DNA from: Planctomycetota bacterium
Lineage (GTDB): Bacteria; Planctomycetota; Planctomycetia; Gemmatales; Gemmataceae
Reading direction: 5' to 3'
Length of the DNA stretch: 64,000 bases
NCBI GenBank assembly: GCA_016191165.1
Contig: JACPPF010000047.1
Span: 1 to 64,000, forward strand
Of this stretch, positions 8,665-17,040 are shown in pieces. A model generated the notes under the pieces. It ran no database searches. It worked only from the letters and a program-made list of their open reading frames with translations, and was not told the origin of the DNA. The translations under genes and the position numbers were made by a program. Every line of letters starts with the position of its first letter. Positions within the stretch are counted from its first letter, which is position 1.

Positions 8665-10476
8665 ATGATGAACGATCATTGGCAACTGCGCGTCTACGAC
8701 AGCGGCCACTTGTATGTCGCCGACCTGAGCGGCGCCGCCGACATCGGCCGGCAGCAGACCAAAGAGGAAACGCAACCCTCCCACGTCAGGACCAAGGACG
8801 GCTGGCGCGTCGTCATCGCGCCGATGGAGGACATCTCCATCTCGCGCCAGCACCTCGGCGTCGAGCCGCTTGCCGATGGCCGCTTCCTCCTCACCAACAA
8901 GAGCGCCAAGCTTCTGGTCAGCCTTCCCAACAATCAAGACCTCGCTCCCGGCGAATCCAGCAAGGTCGCTCTGCCGGTGGTGGTTCGCGTAGGCCGCAAG
9001 ATGCTGCGGCTCCAACCGTTTCAAGAGGACGAACTGCTCAAGAGCCTGCCGCTGGCGACGCTGGCGCCGGGTTCGGATTCACCGCTGCCTGGTTTGCGCG
9101 TCAACTTCGGCCAGCGCGGCGCCGAGGGCATGGATGCCGATCAATTGCTGGCGTGGATTCAGGCATTTCTCGGGCTTCTGCAAAGCGCGGCCGGCTCGGA
9201 GGATTTTTACGCCAAGGCCGCCGCCGCGCTGGTTGATCTGGTCAAGCTCGATTCAGGCCGCGTCGTTTTTCGCGCCGCGGAGAAATGGGTGGAGCGTGCC
9301 GTCCACCTGAGCACGCAAAAAAAGAGCCTCGCGGAATGGCGGCCCAGCACGCGGATTCTGAACAATGTCGCGCGTGAGAAGAAGACCTTTTGGCAGGTGC
9401 CGGAGCTGGGCTCTTCGACCGTGGGTCTGGATGCCGTCGTCGCCGCGCCGATTCTGGATCGCAAGGGCGAGGTCATCGGCGCCCTGTATGGCGAGCGGCG
9501 CGTCACTGGCATCGAGGTCGGCGAGCCGCTCACTCAGGTGGAAGCCCTTCTGGTTGAAGTCCTCGCCACCGGCGTCGCCGCCGGGCTGGCCCGCGTCGAG
9601 CAGGAACAGGCCGCCCTGCGCACCCGCACCCAGATGGAACAGTTCTTCACGCCCGAACTGGCGGCCGAACTCGCCGACCACCCGGAACTCCTGGTCGGCC
9701 GCGAAACCGAAGTGACCGTCCTCTTCTGCGACATTCGTGGCTTTAGCCGAATCACCGAGAAGCTCGGCCCCGCCAAGACGGTCGAGTTGATGTCGGATGT
9801 GATGAGCGTTCTCACGCAATGCGTCCGGGATTTTAACGGCGTGGTCGTCGATTACGTGGGAGATGAGATCATGGCGATGTGGGGCGCGCCGAAGGACCAG
9901 CCCGACCATCCCACGCGCGCCTGCCGTGCCGCCCTCGCCATGTTTGAAAGCCTGCCCCTGCTCAACGAACGCTGGCATGCCACCACCGTCGAGCCGTTGA
10001 CATTTGGCATCGGCATTTCGAGCGGTTTCGCGCAGGTGGGCAATGTCGGGTCGCGCATCAAATTCAAGTACGGGGCGCTGGGCAATACCGTCAACCTCGG
10101 CAGCCGGGTGCAAGGCGCGACCAAGCACCTCAAGTCGTCCCTGCTCATCACCGGCGCGACGCAGGCCCGGCTCGACGCCAGCTTCGCCACGCGCCGCCTG
10201 TGCCAGGTTCGCGTCGTCAACATCGAACAGCCCATCACCCTACACGAACTCGTCCCGCTGAGCAAACCTAACCGCGAGGTTCTCAAGAAGGAATACGAGC
10301 AAGCCCTGGAGGAATTCAACCACGGCGAGTTTCGCCAGGCCTGCCGAATCCTCGGCCGACTGATCCTCGATCACCCCAACGACGGCCCGGCCTTGATCCT
10401 GCTATCGCGCGCCGTCGCCTGCCTGGTGGAAAAACCGAACCCATTCGACCCGGTGATGACACTGGACGGGAAATGA
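8665..10476 (+). CDS. FHA-GAF-adenylate/guanylate cyclase
   Basis: A 603-residue signalling protein. The first 120 residues have FHA-like features (ADIGRQQ and DISISRQHLGVEPL). A GAF-like domain spans about 170-310 (ending in GEVIGALYGERR). A class III nucleotide cyclase domain follows from about 345 to 530. Metal-binding aspartates are visible in FCDIRGFS (D356) and YVGDEIMAMWG (D400), and the NLGSRVQGATK segment fits the catalytic core. A short TPR-like tail ends the protein. It probably makes cAMP when ligand binds the GAF domain or phosphoprotein binds FHA. It is divergent from the cytochrome gene across 198 bp. Confidence 0.85.
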   Translation: MMNDHWQLRVYDSGHLYVADLSGAADIGRQQTKEETQPSHVRTKDGWRVVIAPMEDISISRQHLGVEPLADGRFLLTNKSAKLLVSLPNNQDLAPGESSKVALPVVVRVGRKMLRLQPFQEDELLKSLPLATLAPGSDSPLPGLRVNFGQRGAEGMDADQLLAWIQAFLGLLQSAAGSEDFYAKAAAALVDLVKLDSGRVVFRAAEKWVERAVHLSTQKKSLAEWRPSTRILNNVAREKKTFWQVPELGSSTVGLDAVVAAPILDRKGEVIGALYGERRVTGIEVGEPLTQVEALLVEVLATGVAAGLARVEQEQAALRTRTQMEQFFTPELAAELADHPELLVGRETEVTVLFCDIRGFSRITEKLGPAKTVELMSDVMSVLTQCVRDFNGVVVDYVGDEIMAMWGAPKDQPDHPTRACRAALAMFESLPLLNERWHATTVEPLTFGIGISSGFAQVGNVGSRIKFKYGALGNTVNLGSRVQGATKHLKSSLLITGATQARLDASFATRRLCQVRVVNIEQPITLHELVPLSKPNREVLKKEYEQALEEFNHGEFRQACRILGRLILDHPNDGPALILLSRAVACLVEKPNPFDPVMTLDGK

Positions 10477-10884
10477 TCTGCAATAGTTGGTGGGGATTTC
10501 CAGTTGCGCCTGGTGGAATGGAAATGACAAGAACAGCGCCCGGAACGAAAGTACCAGTTCTGCCGCAAAATTCACCGTAGGTTGTCTTATTCAATGCCAA
10601 TTGCGAATACGGACCGCCCAGGTGCGCAGGGTAAATCCGAATATTGGAAGGAATGGAAACCGCGCCAGGGAAAAGGTGTCCTTGCGACACGGCGATCGAG
10701 CGAGTTTGAAGCCTTCCGTCTGAGTTCCTTTCGTCCGCCGCCAGCGAGTCGGCCTTCCCGAGCGCATTTCCAGTTGGTTCAACACCAAGCGGGCCAAAGG
10801 CCCTCCCGCCTCATAAACCCGTGCCGCCGCGTTTTGGTGACGCCGGCGGCGTCCGTTCCCCTTCATTGCACGGAGGCATCCTCG
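10477..10884. other. Intergenic region upstream of the porin-like gene
   Basis: About 400 bases between two same-strand genes. In-frame starts upstream of the porin give sequence without protein-like features, so I treat it as non-coding leader. No clear terminator or promoter pair was seen; the GGAGG ribosome site of the next gene lies at 10872-10876. Confidence 0.5.
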
Positions 10885-12672
10885 ATGTTTTCACTCGAAA
10901 AATGGTTTGGCCGAGCCGCGCTTGGCGGCGTCCTTGCTGGAGCCTGCTTCAGCCAGTTAATGAGTGCAGGCGCTCAAGAGCCGCGGAACCCTCGGCAGGA
11001 TCGCCTGGCGGACGCGCAAGCGCCGGCGGTACTGGGCGCGCCGTCGGCGCCGGTAACGAAGACGACCGCGGTCGTCCCTACGGCGTCCAGCCCGGACAAG
11101 ACGCCAGCGCCTCCCGAGGCGAACCTCCCGGCCGCGAATCCGTCGTCCGAGGTCGCGCCAACCGAGCCGACCGGCGCCGACGCCAAGCCAGCGCCGGTGC
11201 AGGCGGCGGCGCCAAAATCGGCGTGGCTCGATCATCCGCCGCTCCACGTGCTTCCGATGCTGGGCAACGCCTTCGTACCTCCCAAGGGGCCGGGCTACTA
11301 CTCGGGGCTGGATTGGCTGCGCGGCGATTTGCAAGAAGCGGCGCCGAAGAACGCCTACCCGCCGTTCGCGCTGATGCCGCCTTCGTTTTTCGACGCTGAC
11401 TTCCGCTACGTCGATGCGCCGGGATACCAGCCGACCTGGCTGGAACAGCTTCACCGCATCCACATCGGCGATGACTGGATGGTCGGCACCGGCGGCTCGG
11501 CCTGGTGGCGCCACATGCGCGAATATAACAGCCGGCTCACTGGCGCCAACAACCAATACGACCAGCTTCGCGCTCGCGTCTTTGGCGACGTATGGTACAA
11601 GGACCGCTTCCGCATCTACGCGGAGTTCATCACGGCCCATACCTTCAGCGAGGATCTCGCTCCGCTCAAGATCGACCGGAACCGCGCCGATCTCTTGAAC
11701 CTGTTCGTCGATGTCAAGGTCGGCGAAATCGACTGCCGGCCGGTCTATGTGCGCGCAGGCCGTCAGGAGTTGCTCCTGGGCTCGCAACGGCTCATCTCCC
11801 CACTGGAATGGGCCAACACGCGCCGCACCTTTGAAGGGGTCCGCGCCTTCTGGCAGGGGGAAAAGCTCGATGTCGATCTGTTCTGGGTGCAGCCGGTCAT
11901 CATCGACAATACCCGCTTCGACTACGCCGACCACAACCAGAACTTCGCCGGCGCCTTCGTCACCTACCGCCCGGAAAAGAAAGAGGCGATCGACCTGTAC
12001 TACCTGTACCTCGACAACCACAACACGACCGCCGTCAAAGGAATTGTGACTGCGCCGACGACCGTCCACACGCTCGGCAGCCGGTACTCAGGCAATCGCG
12101 ATGGCTTCCTGTGGGATGCCGAGGGCATGTTGCAGCTGGGCGACCGCGGCAGCAGTCAAACCCGCGCCGGAGCCGTCACCGCAGGCCTGGGCAAGAACTT
12201 CGCCAACCTGCCCATGAACCCGACCGTCTGGGCTTACTACGACTGGGCTTCCGGCGACGGCAATCCCAATGCGGGAAGTTACAACACCTTCAACCAGTTG
12301 TTCCCGTTCGGTCACTACTACCTTGGCTTCATCGATCTGGTGGGCCGGCAGAACGTCCGCGACTGGAACTTTCACCTGTATCTCAACCCCGCGAAGTGGG
12401 TGACGTTTAACGCCCAGTATCACTTCCTGAGTCTTGACCGAGCCAACGACGCCCTTTATGGCGCCTCCGGAGCGCCTCTGCGTGTGAGCCCCACGGGCTC
12501 GGCCGGGGGGACCATCGGGCAGGAATTGGATCTGATTGTCAACTTCCACTTGACGCGCAACACCGACGTCCTGCTCGGGTACTCGCGCTTGAATGCCGGG
12601 AACTTCATCAACAACACCGGCCCGCACCAGTCGCCGGAGTTGATCTACATGATGTACAACATCCGGTGGTAA
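10885..12672 (+). CDS. Outer-membrane porin, alginate-export-like
   Basis: The 595-residue protein has a signal peptide (FGRAALGGVLAGACFSQLMSAGAQ), a Pro/Ala-rich linker of about 100 residues and then a long beta-barrel region rich in alternating aromatic residues. It ends in Trp (YMMYNIRW), as outer-membrane barrels often end in an aromatic. Segments such as VYVRAGRQELLLGSQRLISP and RRTFEGVRAFW resemble the alginate-export family. It is likely to be a channel for sugars or other anions; the substrate is unknown. The ATG at 10885 has GGAGG eight bases upstream. Confidence 0.75.
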   Translation: MFSLEKWFGRAALGGVLAGACFSQLMSAGAQEPRNPRQDRLADAQAPAVLGAPSAPVTKTTAVVPTASSPDKTPAPPEANLPAANPSSEVAPTEPTGADAKPAPVQAAAPKSAWLDHPPLHVLPMLGNAFVPPKGPGYYSGLDWLRGDLQEAAPKNAYPPFALMPPSFFDADFRYVDAPGYQPTWLEQLHRIHIGDDWMVGTGGSAWWRHMREYNSRLTGANNQYDQLRARVFGDVWYKDRFRIYAEFITAHTFSEDLAPLKIDRNRADLLNLFVDVKVGEIDCRPVYVRAGRQELLLGSQRLISPLEWANTRRTFEGVRAFWQGEKLDVDLFWVQPVIIDNTRFDYADHNQNFAGAFVTYRPEKKEAIDLYYLYLDNHNTTAVKGIVTAPTTVHTLGSRYSGNRDGFLWDAEGMLQLGDRGSSQTRAGAVTAGLGKNFANLPMNPTVWAYYDWASGDGNPNAGSYNTFNQLFPFGHYYLGFIDLVGRQNVRDWNFHLYLNPAKWVTFNAQYHFLSLDRANDALYGASGAPLRVSPTGSAGGTIGQELDLIVNFHLTRNTDVLLGYSRLNAGNFINNTGPHQSPELIYMMYNIRW

Positions 12673-12751
12673 TCCGTTCGGCAAGAGAACGTGGCCCGCG
12701 CGCTCCGTGTGCGGAGTTTCGGCACACGGGCGCGTGCCAACTACGATAAGA

Positions 12752-12784
12752 AGGCCCGGGGACGGCTGTCCTCGGGCTTTTTTT
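12752..12784 (+). terminator. Rho-independent terminator of the porin gene
   Basis: A GC-rich stem GCCCGGGGAC/GTCCTCGGGC with a four-base loop is followed directly by seven T residues on the plus strand. It lies about 80 bases after the porin stop and abuts the stop codon of the convergent export-lipoprotein gene. Confidence 0.9.
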
Positions 12785-13529
12785 ACGGTTCGCTGGAGGT
12801 CTTTGCCGTTTTGTTGTTCCAGACCGCCCGGTACACGCCCTTGACCCACGGCGGGATGGCGCGCTCGATCTGCGCCTTGCGCGTTTCACCGACATAGACC
12901 TGATCGTAGGGAAGCAAGCGCAGATTCGTCTTGGTATCCTGCTTCAGCACAATCGCCTGCAAATCGACATGAAAGACCTCCGGCCTTTGATGCTCACCCA
13001 GATGGGGGCGGACGACGTAAACATCGCGCGTCTCCGCGCCGCGCGTAACGCCGCCCACCCGTTGCAGCAGGTCGAGCACCGTTTCCGGTCCGCGATAATC
13101 GACGCTGCGCTGCCAGCCGATGACCTCGCCAAAAAGTAGCAAACGCTGGCTGCGATAATCGACGACGCGGAGTTGAATGGCGTCCTTGTCAACACCGACC
13201 TCCTGAGCGATCAATTTGACGACCTCGGGCACGGTTTGCCCCTCAATGCGCAGGTTGCCGTAATCGCCCAGATCGATTCGTCCATCCACCTTGATGGTGT
13301 GGCGCCCGCTCAGTTCCGGTCGCTGAGCCACGGTCAGTTCGAGCACATCCGGGCATCCGACGCGATAGCGACTCGCGACCTCGGCCGGCGGGATGCCGTT
13401 ACGCTGACTCATCAGGTTTCTTTCGACGTTGACGCGATCGAGAATGCACCCAGGCGCGCACAGCAGCAACAGCATCGCCAGGAGCGAGCCCAAAAATCCC
13501 CAGCGTGACCGAGGCGGGCCAGTCTTCAT
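12783..13529 (-). CDS. Polysaccharide export (Wza-like) lipoprotein
   Basis: The 248-residue protein has a signal sequence ending in LLLLCAPGC, a lipobox. The poly-export domain follows (YRVGCPDVLELTVAQRPELSGRHTIKVDGRIDLGDYGNLRIEG), and then an SLBB-like segment (RLLLFGEVIGWQRSVDYRGPETVLDLLQRVGG). Proteins of this kind form the outer-membrane outlet for exopolysaccharide. At 248 residues it is shorter than Escherichia coli Wza and may have only one SLBB domain. I chose the ATG at 13529, just before the hydrophobic segment; the ribosome site is weak. No glycosyltransferases or chain-length regulators are nearby, so it is an orphan of its pathway here. Confidence 0.8.
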   Translation of the reverse strand: MKTGPPRSRWGFLGSLLAMLLLLCAPGCILDRVNVERNLMSQRNGIPPAEVASRYRVGCPDVLELTVAQRPELSGRHTIKVDGRIDLGDYGNLRIEGQTVPEVVKLIAQEVGVDKDAIQLRVVDYRSQRLLLFGEVIGWQRSVDYRGPETVLDLLQRVGGVTRGAETRDVYVVRPHLGEHQRPEVFHVDLQAIVLKQDTKTNLRLLPYDQVYVGETRKAQIERAIPPWVKGVYRAVWNNKTAKTSSEP

Positions 13530-13649
13530 AGATTCACTAGATTCCAAATGCGTGCGCGAAACGACGTGACGCTCATGTGTCATCGGCGTTAAACTCGATA
13601 CATCTTGAGCGCGTCTGCTTCACGCGCCCGCCGGAGGCGGCACGCTCAA

Positions 13650-13754
13650 GGTGAATGTCACGGCGAGCCGCCGGGATTGTCCCGGCGGTGCATTCGGGTG
13701 AAACGGGGTTCACCGCCGGGACAAGCCCGGCGGCTCGCTGATCCCGGTTACAAA
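13650..13754. repeat. Family A element, copy 2 (shortened)
   Basis: This copy has the same internal palindrome as the elements at 5723 and 15968 (GCGAGCCGCCGGG, TCCCGGCGGTG, CACCGCCGGGACAAGCCCGGCGGCTCGC) but lacks the outer GGTTCAA ends. It ends immediately before the GGAGG ribosome site of the glmM-type gene, so it lies in that gene's leader. Confidence 0.8.
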
Positions 13755-13765
13755 GCGGAGGTCTC

Positions 13766-15109
13766 ATGGAACTTATCGTCAGCGTCTCCGGCGTTCGCGG
13801 CATTGTTGGCGCGGGCCTTTCGCCTGGCGTCGCGCTGGCGTTTGCGCAGGCGCTGGGGACTTATCTCCAGGGCGGGCGGATTGTCCTGTCGCGCGATTCA
13901 CGGCCCAGCGGGCAGATGCTTCGCCATGCCGTGCTCGCGGGTCTAACCTCGTGCGGGTGTGATGTGGTTGACCTGGGCATCACGCCAACGCCGACCGTGG
14001 GCCTGGCAATCCGAAAGCTGGGCGCGGCGGGCGGCATCCAGATCACGGCAAGCCATAACCCAGCTCCCTGGAACGGCATGAAACTCTTCGGCGCCGACGG
14101 CGCCGTCCTCAGCGCAACCAAGGGACTGGAGGTCAAGCATATCTTTGATGGCAATTCCTTCACCGCGGTGGCGCATGAAAATCTGGGCGCCCTGTCCGAA
14201 AGCGTGGAAGCCTTGACGTGGCACCGCGAGCGCGTAGTTGAACTCGTCGACGGCGCGCGCATCGCCGCACGCCGTTTTCGCGTCCTGCTGGATACGAACG
14301 GCGGCGCCGGGGGACCGCTTGGCGCCGCCCTGCTCGATTCACTGTCGGCTCAAGCGATTGTTCAAGGCGGAAACCCGAACGGCGAATTCGCGCATCCGCC
14401 CGAGCCGCTCGCGGAGAACCTGCAATCGATCTTGCCTCTGGTTCCGCAGCATCGAGCTGACGTTGGCTTTGTCCTCGACCCCGACGCCGACCGTTTGGCC
14501 GTCATCGACGAGCAGGGGCGTTACATCGGCGAAGAACTCACGCTCGCCCTGGCGACGCTGTGCCGACTCAAGCAACAGCGTGGGCCCGTGGTGATCAACA
14601 TGTCCAGTTCGCGCGTGACCGAGGACATTGCCAAGCGGTTCGACGTGCCGTGCCATCGCACCGCGGTTGGCGAGGCCAACGTCGTCGAAATGATGCGCAG
14701 CGTCAACGCCGTGCTGGGCGGTGAGGGAAACGGCGGCGTCATCGATCCGCGCGTCGGCTGGGTCCGCGATCCCTTCATCGGCATGGCCCTCATCCTGCAA
14801 CTCCTGGCCGACACGGGCAAGAAACTCAGTGAAGTCGTTGCCGAGTTGCCTGGCTACACGATTGTCAAGGACAAATACACGGTGCCGCGCGACCTACTGC
14901 CACGGCTGAACGCGACGCTCGCGGCGCGCTGGGCCGACGCGGCGCCGAACCGCGTGGACGGCCTGCGTCTGGATTGGCCCGATCGCTGGGTCCACGTGCG
15001 GCCCAGCAACACCGAGCCGATCGTCCGCGTCATCGCCGAGGCCCCGGAGGCCACCGATGCGGAGGCATTGTGCAAGGAAGTCGGGAAAATGTTACAGGGG
15101 ATGAAGTGA
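13766..15109 (+). CDS. glmM: Phosphoglucosamine mutase / phosphohexomutase
   Basis: A 447-residue alpha-D-phosphohexomutase. The catalytic serine loop is ITASHNPAPWNGMK, the metal loop is LDPDADRLAV, the sugar-binding loop is GEGNGGVI and the phosphate loop is RPSNTEPIVRV. The sequence is closest in style to the archaeal/alternative GlmM group, so conversion of glucosamine-6-phosphate to glucosamine-1-phosphate is likely, though a phosphomannomutase role is not excluded. The start has GGAGG five bases upstream. GlmS and a GlmU-like enzyme are encoded 10-12 kb away, which supports the glmM reading. Confidence 0.8.
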   Translation: MELIVSVSGVRGIVGAGLSPGVALAFAQALGTYLQGGRIVLSRDSRPSGQMLRHAVLAGLTSCGCDVVDLGITPTPTVGLAIRKLGAAGGIQITASHNPAPWNGMKLFGADGAVLSATKGLEVKHIFDGNSFTAVAHENLGALSESVEALTWHRERVVELVDGARIAARRFRVLLDTNGGAGGPLGAALLDSLSAQAIVQGGNPNGEFAHPPEPLAENLQSILPLVPQHRADVGFVLDPDADRLAVIDEQGRYIGEELTLALATLCRLKQQRGPVVINMSSSRVTEDIAKRFDVPCHRTAVGEANVVEMMRSVNAVLGGEGNGGVIDPRVGWVRDPFIGMALILQLLADTGKKLSEVVAELPGYTIVKDKYTVPRDLLPRLNATLAARWADAAPNRVDGLRLDWPDRWVHVRPSNTEPIVRVIAEAPEATDAEALCKEVGKMLQGMK

Positions 15110-15145
15110 GGCCCTGAGAACCCAGAGACGTGCATCCCTGGGCTC

Positions 15146-15808
15146 TCAAGAAAAAAACAGGCTCCGATTCGAACGCAGGTCTTCCACGACCCCCGCGATC
15201 TCCCCATCGGCGATCGACTGAAAACCGCCGCGGTCATGCCGGGCGGCCACCACGCACGCCTCGGCGCTTTGCCAAATCGCCAGGTGCGGCTTCTTGAAGG
15301 TCGGCGGATACTCGCGCATTTGAAAGTCGGCGCCGAGCATTTCGCGCAACGCCTCGATCTGGATGCGGACGCGTTCGGATTTGTCGAGGTAATCCAGCGT
15401 CAGTACATCAATTCTCGGATCGGAATTCTTCGCACAGAAGATAACCTTGTGTACGTCGCGCGTCATCAGGGCGCGAAGGTCTTTTCCCCGGGGCGGTTCG
15501 GTCGCAGGGGCCGGCGTTTCCGCCGCGACGAGTTTGCCGCTGCCGGGGCAGATTTTGCGAACCGCGCCTGCATAGTGAGGCACGAACTTTCGCGCGTCCC
15601 CGCTGGGACGAATCTCCACCAGCTGTTGACAGGACGGACAGCGTGCCGCCGAGCCGGCGCGAATCAACTCGTTCGCCTCGTCCACCGCCGTGCGCGCCAC
15701 AGCGCCGACGAAGCCGATGTCCTGGCCGCAATGGGCACACACCAGCATCCGGCCCGGAACCTGTTCATGTTCGAGCGTTTGGCCACAGTGGGGGCAGAAA
15801 TCGAACAT
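15146..15808 (-). CDS. Zinc-ribbon protein of unknown function
   Basis: 220 residues. The N-terminus has two Cys pairs (CPHCGQTL and CAHCGQDIGF) that form a zinc ribbon, and a third pair (CPSCQQLV) at about residue 57 with a later Cys in KICPGSG. The C-terminal half looks like a globular alpha/beta domain without recognised catalytic residues. It converges on the glmM-type gene. Proteins starting with a zinc ribbon are common in this window (also at 28660 and 60323). The function is unknown. Confidence 0.6.
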   Translation of the reverse strand: MFDFCPHCGQTLEHEQVPGRMLVCAHCGQDIGFVGAVARTAVDEANELIRAGSAARCPSCQQLVEIRPSGDARKFVPHYAGAVRKICPGSGKLVAAETPAPATEPPRGKDLRALMTRDVHKVIFCAKNSDPRIDVLTLDYLDKSERVRIQIEALREMLGADFQMREYPPTFKKPHLAIWQSAEACVVAARHDRGGFQSIADGEIAGVVEDLRSNRSLFFS

Positions 15809-16160
15809 GGTTTGACGCCCCTGGCGTGAACGAAGCGATTTGAGGATACCATAGCGGGAAGAAGCTCATACGGGAATACTTCGCCGTGAGCGCGAAGCCG
15901 GGATATCCTTGCTATCCGTTGACAGCCCGGCTAGAATGGGGTAGAAGGTAAGTTAGCGAGATTGTGGGTCTGGTTCAAATCCATCGGGTTTACGGTAACA
16001 AACAATCCGCGAGCCGCCGGGTTTGTCCCGGCGGTGAACCAAGGCGGGTCGGGATGCACCGCCGGGACAAGCCCGGCGGCTCGCCGTGACCCTCACTTGA
16101 ACGAGGCCAGATTGTGGAACGAATAACCTGTCGAGCACATTCAAAATAAAGGAGACGTCC
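15809..16160. other. Divergent intergenic region carrying a family A insertion
   Basis: This 352-base region lies between divergently transcribed genes. Most of its right half is the element at 15968-16108. Nothing else was recognised apart from the AGGAG ribosome site just before 16161. Confidence 0.6.
15968..16108. repeat. MITE-like element, family A, copy 3, with target-site duplication
   Basis: About 141 bp, the reverse-complement orientation of the copy at 5723 and of almost the same length. Its ends are imperfect inverted repeats (GTCTGGTTCAA and TTGAACGAGGCC). It is flanked by the 9-bp direct repeat AGATTGTGG at 15959-15967 and 16109-16117, as expected for transposition. It has no coding capacity of its own. 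Confidence 0.85.
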
Positions 16161-16898
16161 ATGCGTTACGAAATGGCTCCGCTGGCGATTGAGTCCGATC
16201 GCAGCGAACGGGCCGCGTTCATTCGACGGACCTACGGGCATCTCGCCATCGCGGTGCTGGCGTTTGTCGCGCTGGAGGCGGCCATCTTCGGCGTGCTGCG
16301 CCCGCTGACGGATGGCGGCTTCGACCGGGCGATGTTCACCATGTTTCAGGGCCGGTTTTCCTGGCTCATCGTCATGCTGGCTTTCATGGGCGTCAGCTAT
16401 CTGGCCCGTTACTGGGCGTTCAACGGCGGCTCCGCCGCGCTTCAGTATGCAGGTCTGAGTTTGTACGTCGTCGCCGAGGCGTTGATTTTCGTGCCGATCC
16501 TCTACGTCGCGATGTATCTGATTCCATCGGCGCCAGATCGTCAGTTCGATTTGGTGGGCCAGGCAGGAATTCTGACGCTGTGCCTGTTCGCGGGATTGAC
16601 CGCCGTGGTGTTCATCACGGGTAAGGACTTTTCCTTTATCGGGCCGATCCTGTCGATTGCCTTCTTCGTCGCGCTGGGCGTCATCATCTGCGCGATCCTG
16701 TTTGGGTTCTCACTTGGCCTGTGGTTCTCGCTGGCGATGATCGTGCTGGCGGCAGGTTCGATCCTGTACAACACCTCCGGCATCATGCACGAGTTCCGCA
16801 CGGATCAACACGTCGCGGCCTCGCTGATCCTGTTCGCGTCCGTGGCGATGTTGTTCTACTACATCCTGCTGGCGTTGATGCAGAGCCGGCGCAGTTAA
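16161..16898 (+). CDS. Bax inhibitor-1/YccA-family membrane protein
   Basis: 245 residues with seven hydrophobic segments, the usual number for the Bax inhibitor-1 (TMBIM/YccA) family. The first helix begins at RRTYGHLAIAVLAFVALEAAI, and the C-terminal half has the family pattern ILYNTSGIMHEF near the last two helices. Family members are pH-sensitive calcium-leak channels or interact with membrane proteases. An AGGAG site six bases before the ATG supports the start. A strong terminator follows, so the gene is probably a single transcription unit. Confidence 0.85.
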   Translation: MRYEMAPLAIESDRSERAAFIRRTYGHLAIAVLAFVALEAAIFGVLRPLTDGGFDRAMFTMFQGRFSWLIVMLAFMGVSYLARYWAFNGGSAALQYAGLSLYVVAEALIFVPILYVAMYLIPSAPDRQFDLVGQAGILTLCLFAGLTAVVFITGKDFSFIGPILSIAFFVALGVIICAILFGFSLGLWFSLAMIVLAAGSILYNTSGIMHEFRTDQHVAASLILFASVAMLFYYILLALMQSRRS

Positions 16899-16915
16899 CA
16901 TGACTGGTTTCTTGA

Positions 16916-16948
16916 AAGCCCAGGGTCCATCGGCCCTGGGCTTTTTTC
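16916..16948 (+). terminator. Rho-independent terminator of the Bax-inhibitor-like gene
   Basis: A stem AAGCCCAGGG/CCCTGGGCTT with an eight-base loop is followed by six T residues. It lies 20 bases after the stop codon. Confidence 0.9.
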
Positions 16949-16970
16949 GTTAGGGCGTCGAAAAAAAAAA

Positions 16971-17035
16971 GACGTAGGTCAGGCTTTTCAGCCGGACGCC
17001 AGGCTGACGTCAGGCTGGAAAGCCTGACCTACGTC
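16971..17035. repeat. Long palindrome, family D (GACGTAGGTCAGGCTT)
   Basis: The two arms (GACGTAGGTCAGGCTTTTCAGCC at the left and its near-complement at the right) can form a stem of about 27 bp with few mismatches. It fills the space between the terminator of the Bax-inhibitor-like gene and the stop codon of the BBP7 gene. Confidence 0.8.
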
Positions 17036-17040
17036 TCAGG

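Noticed and set aside
15110-15150. Terminator between glmM and the zinc-ribbon gene
   Set aside because: CCCAG/CTGGG can pair, but the tail is a run of A on the plus strand and there is no T run on either side in the right place.
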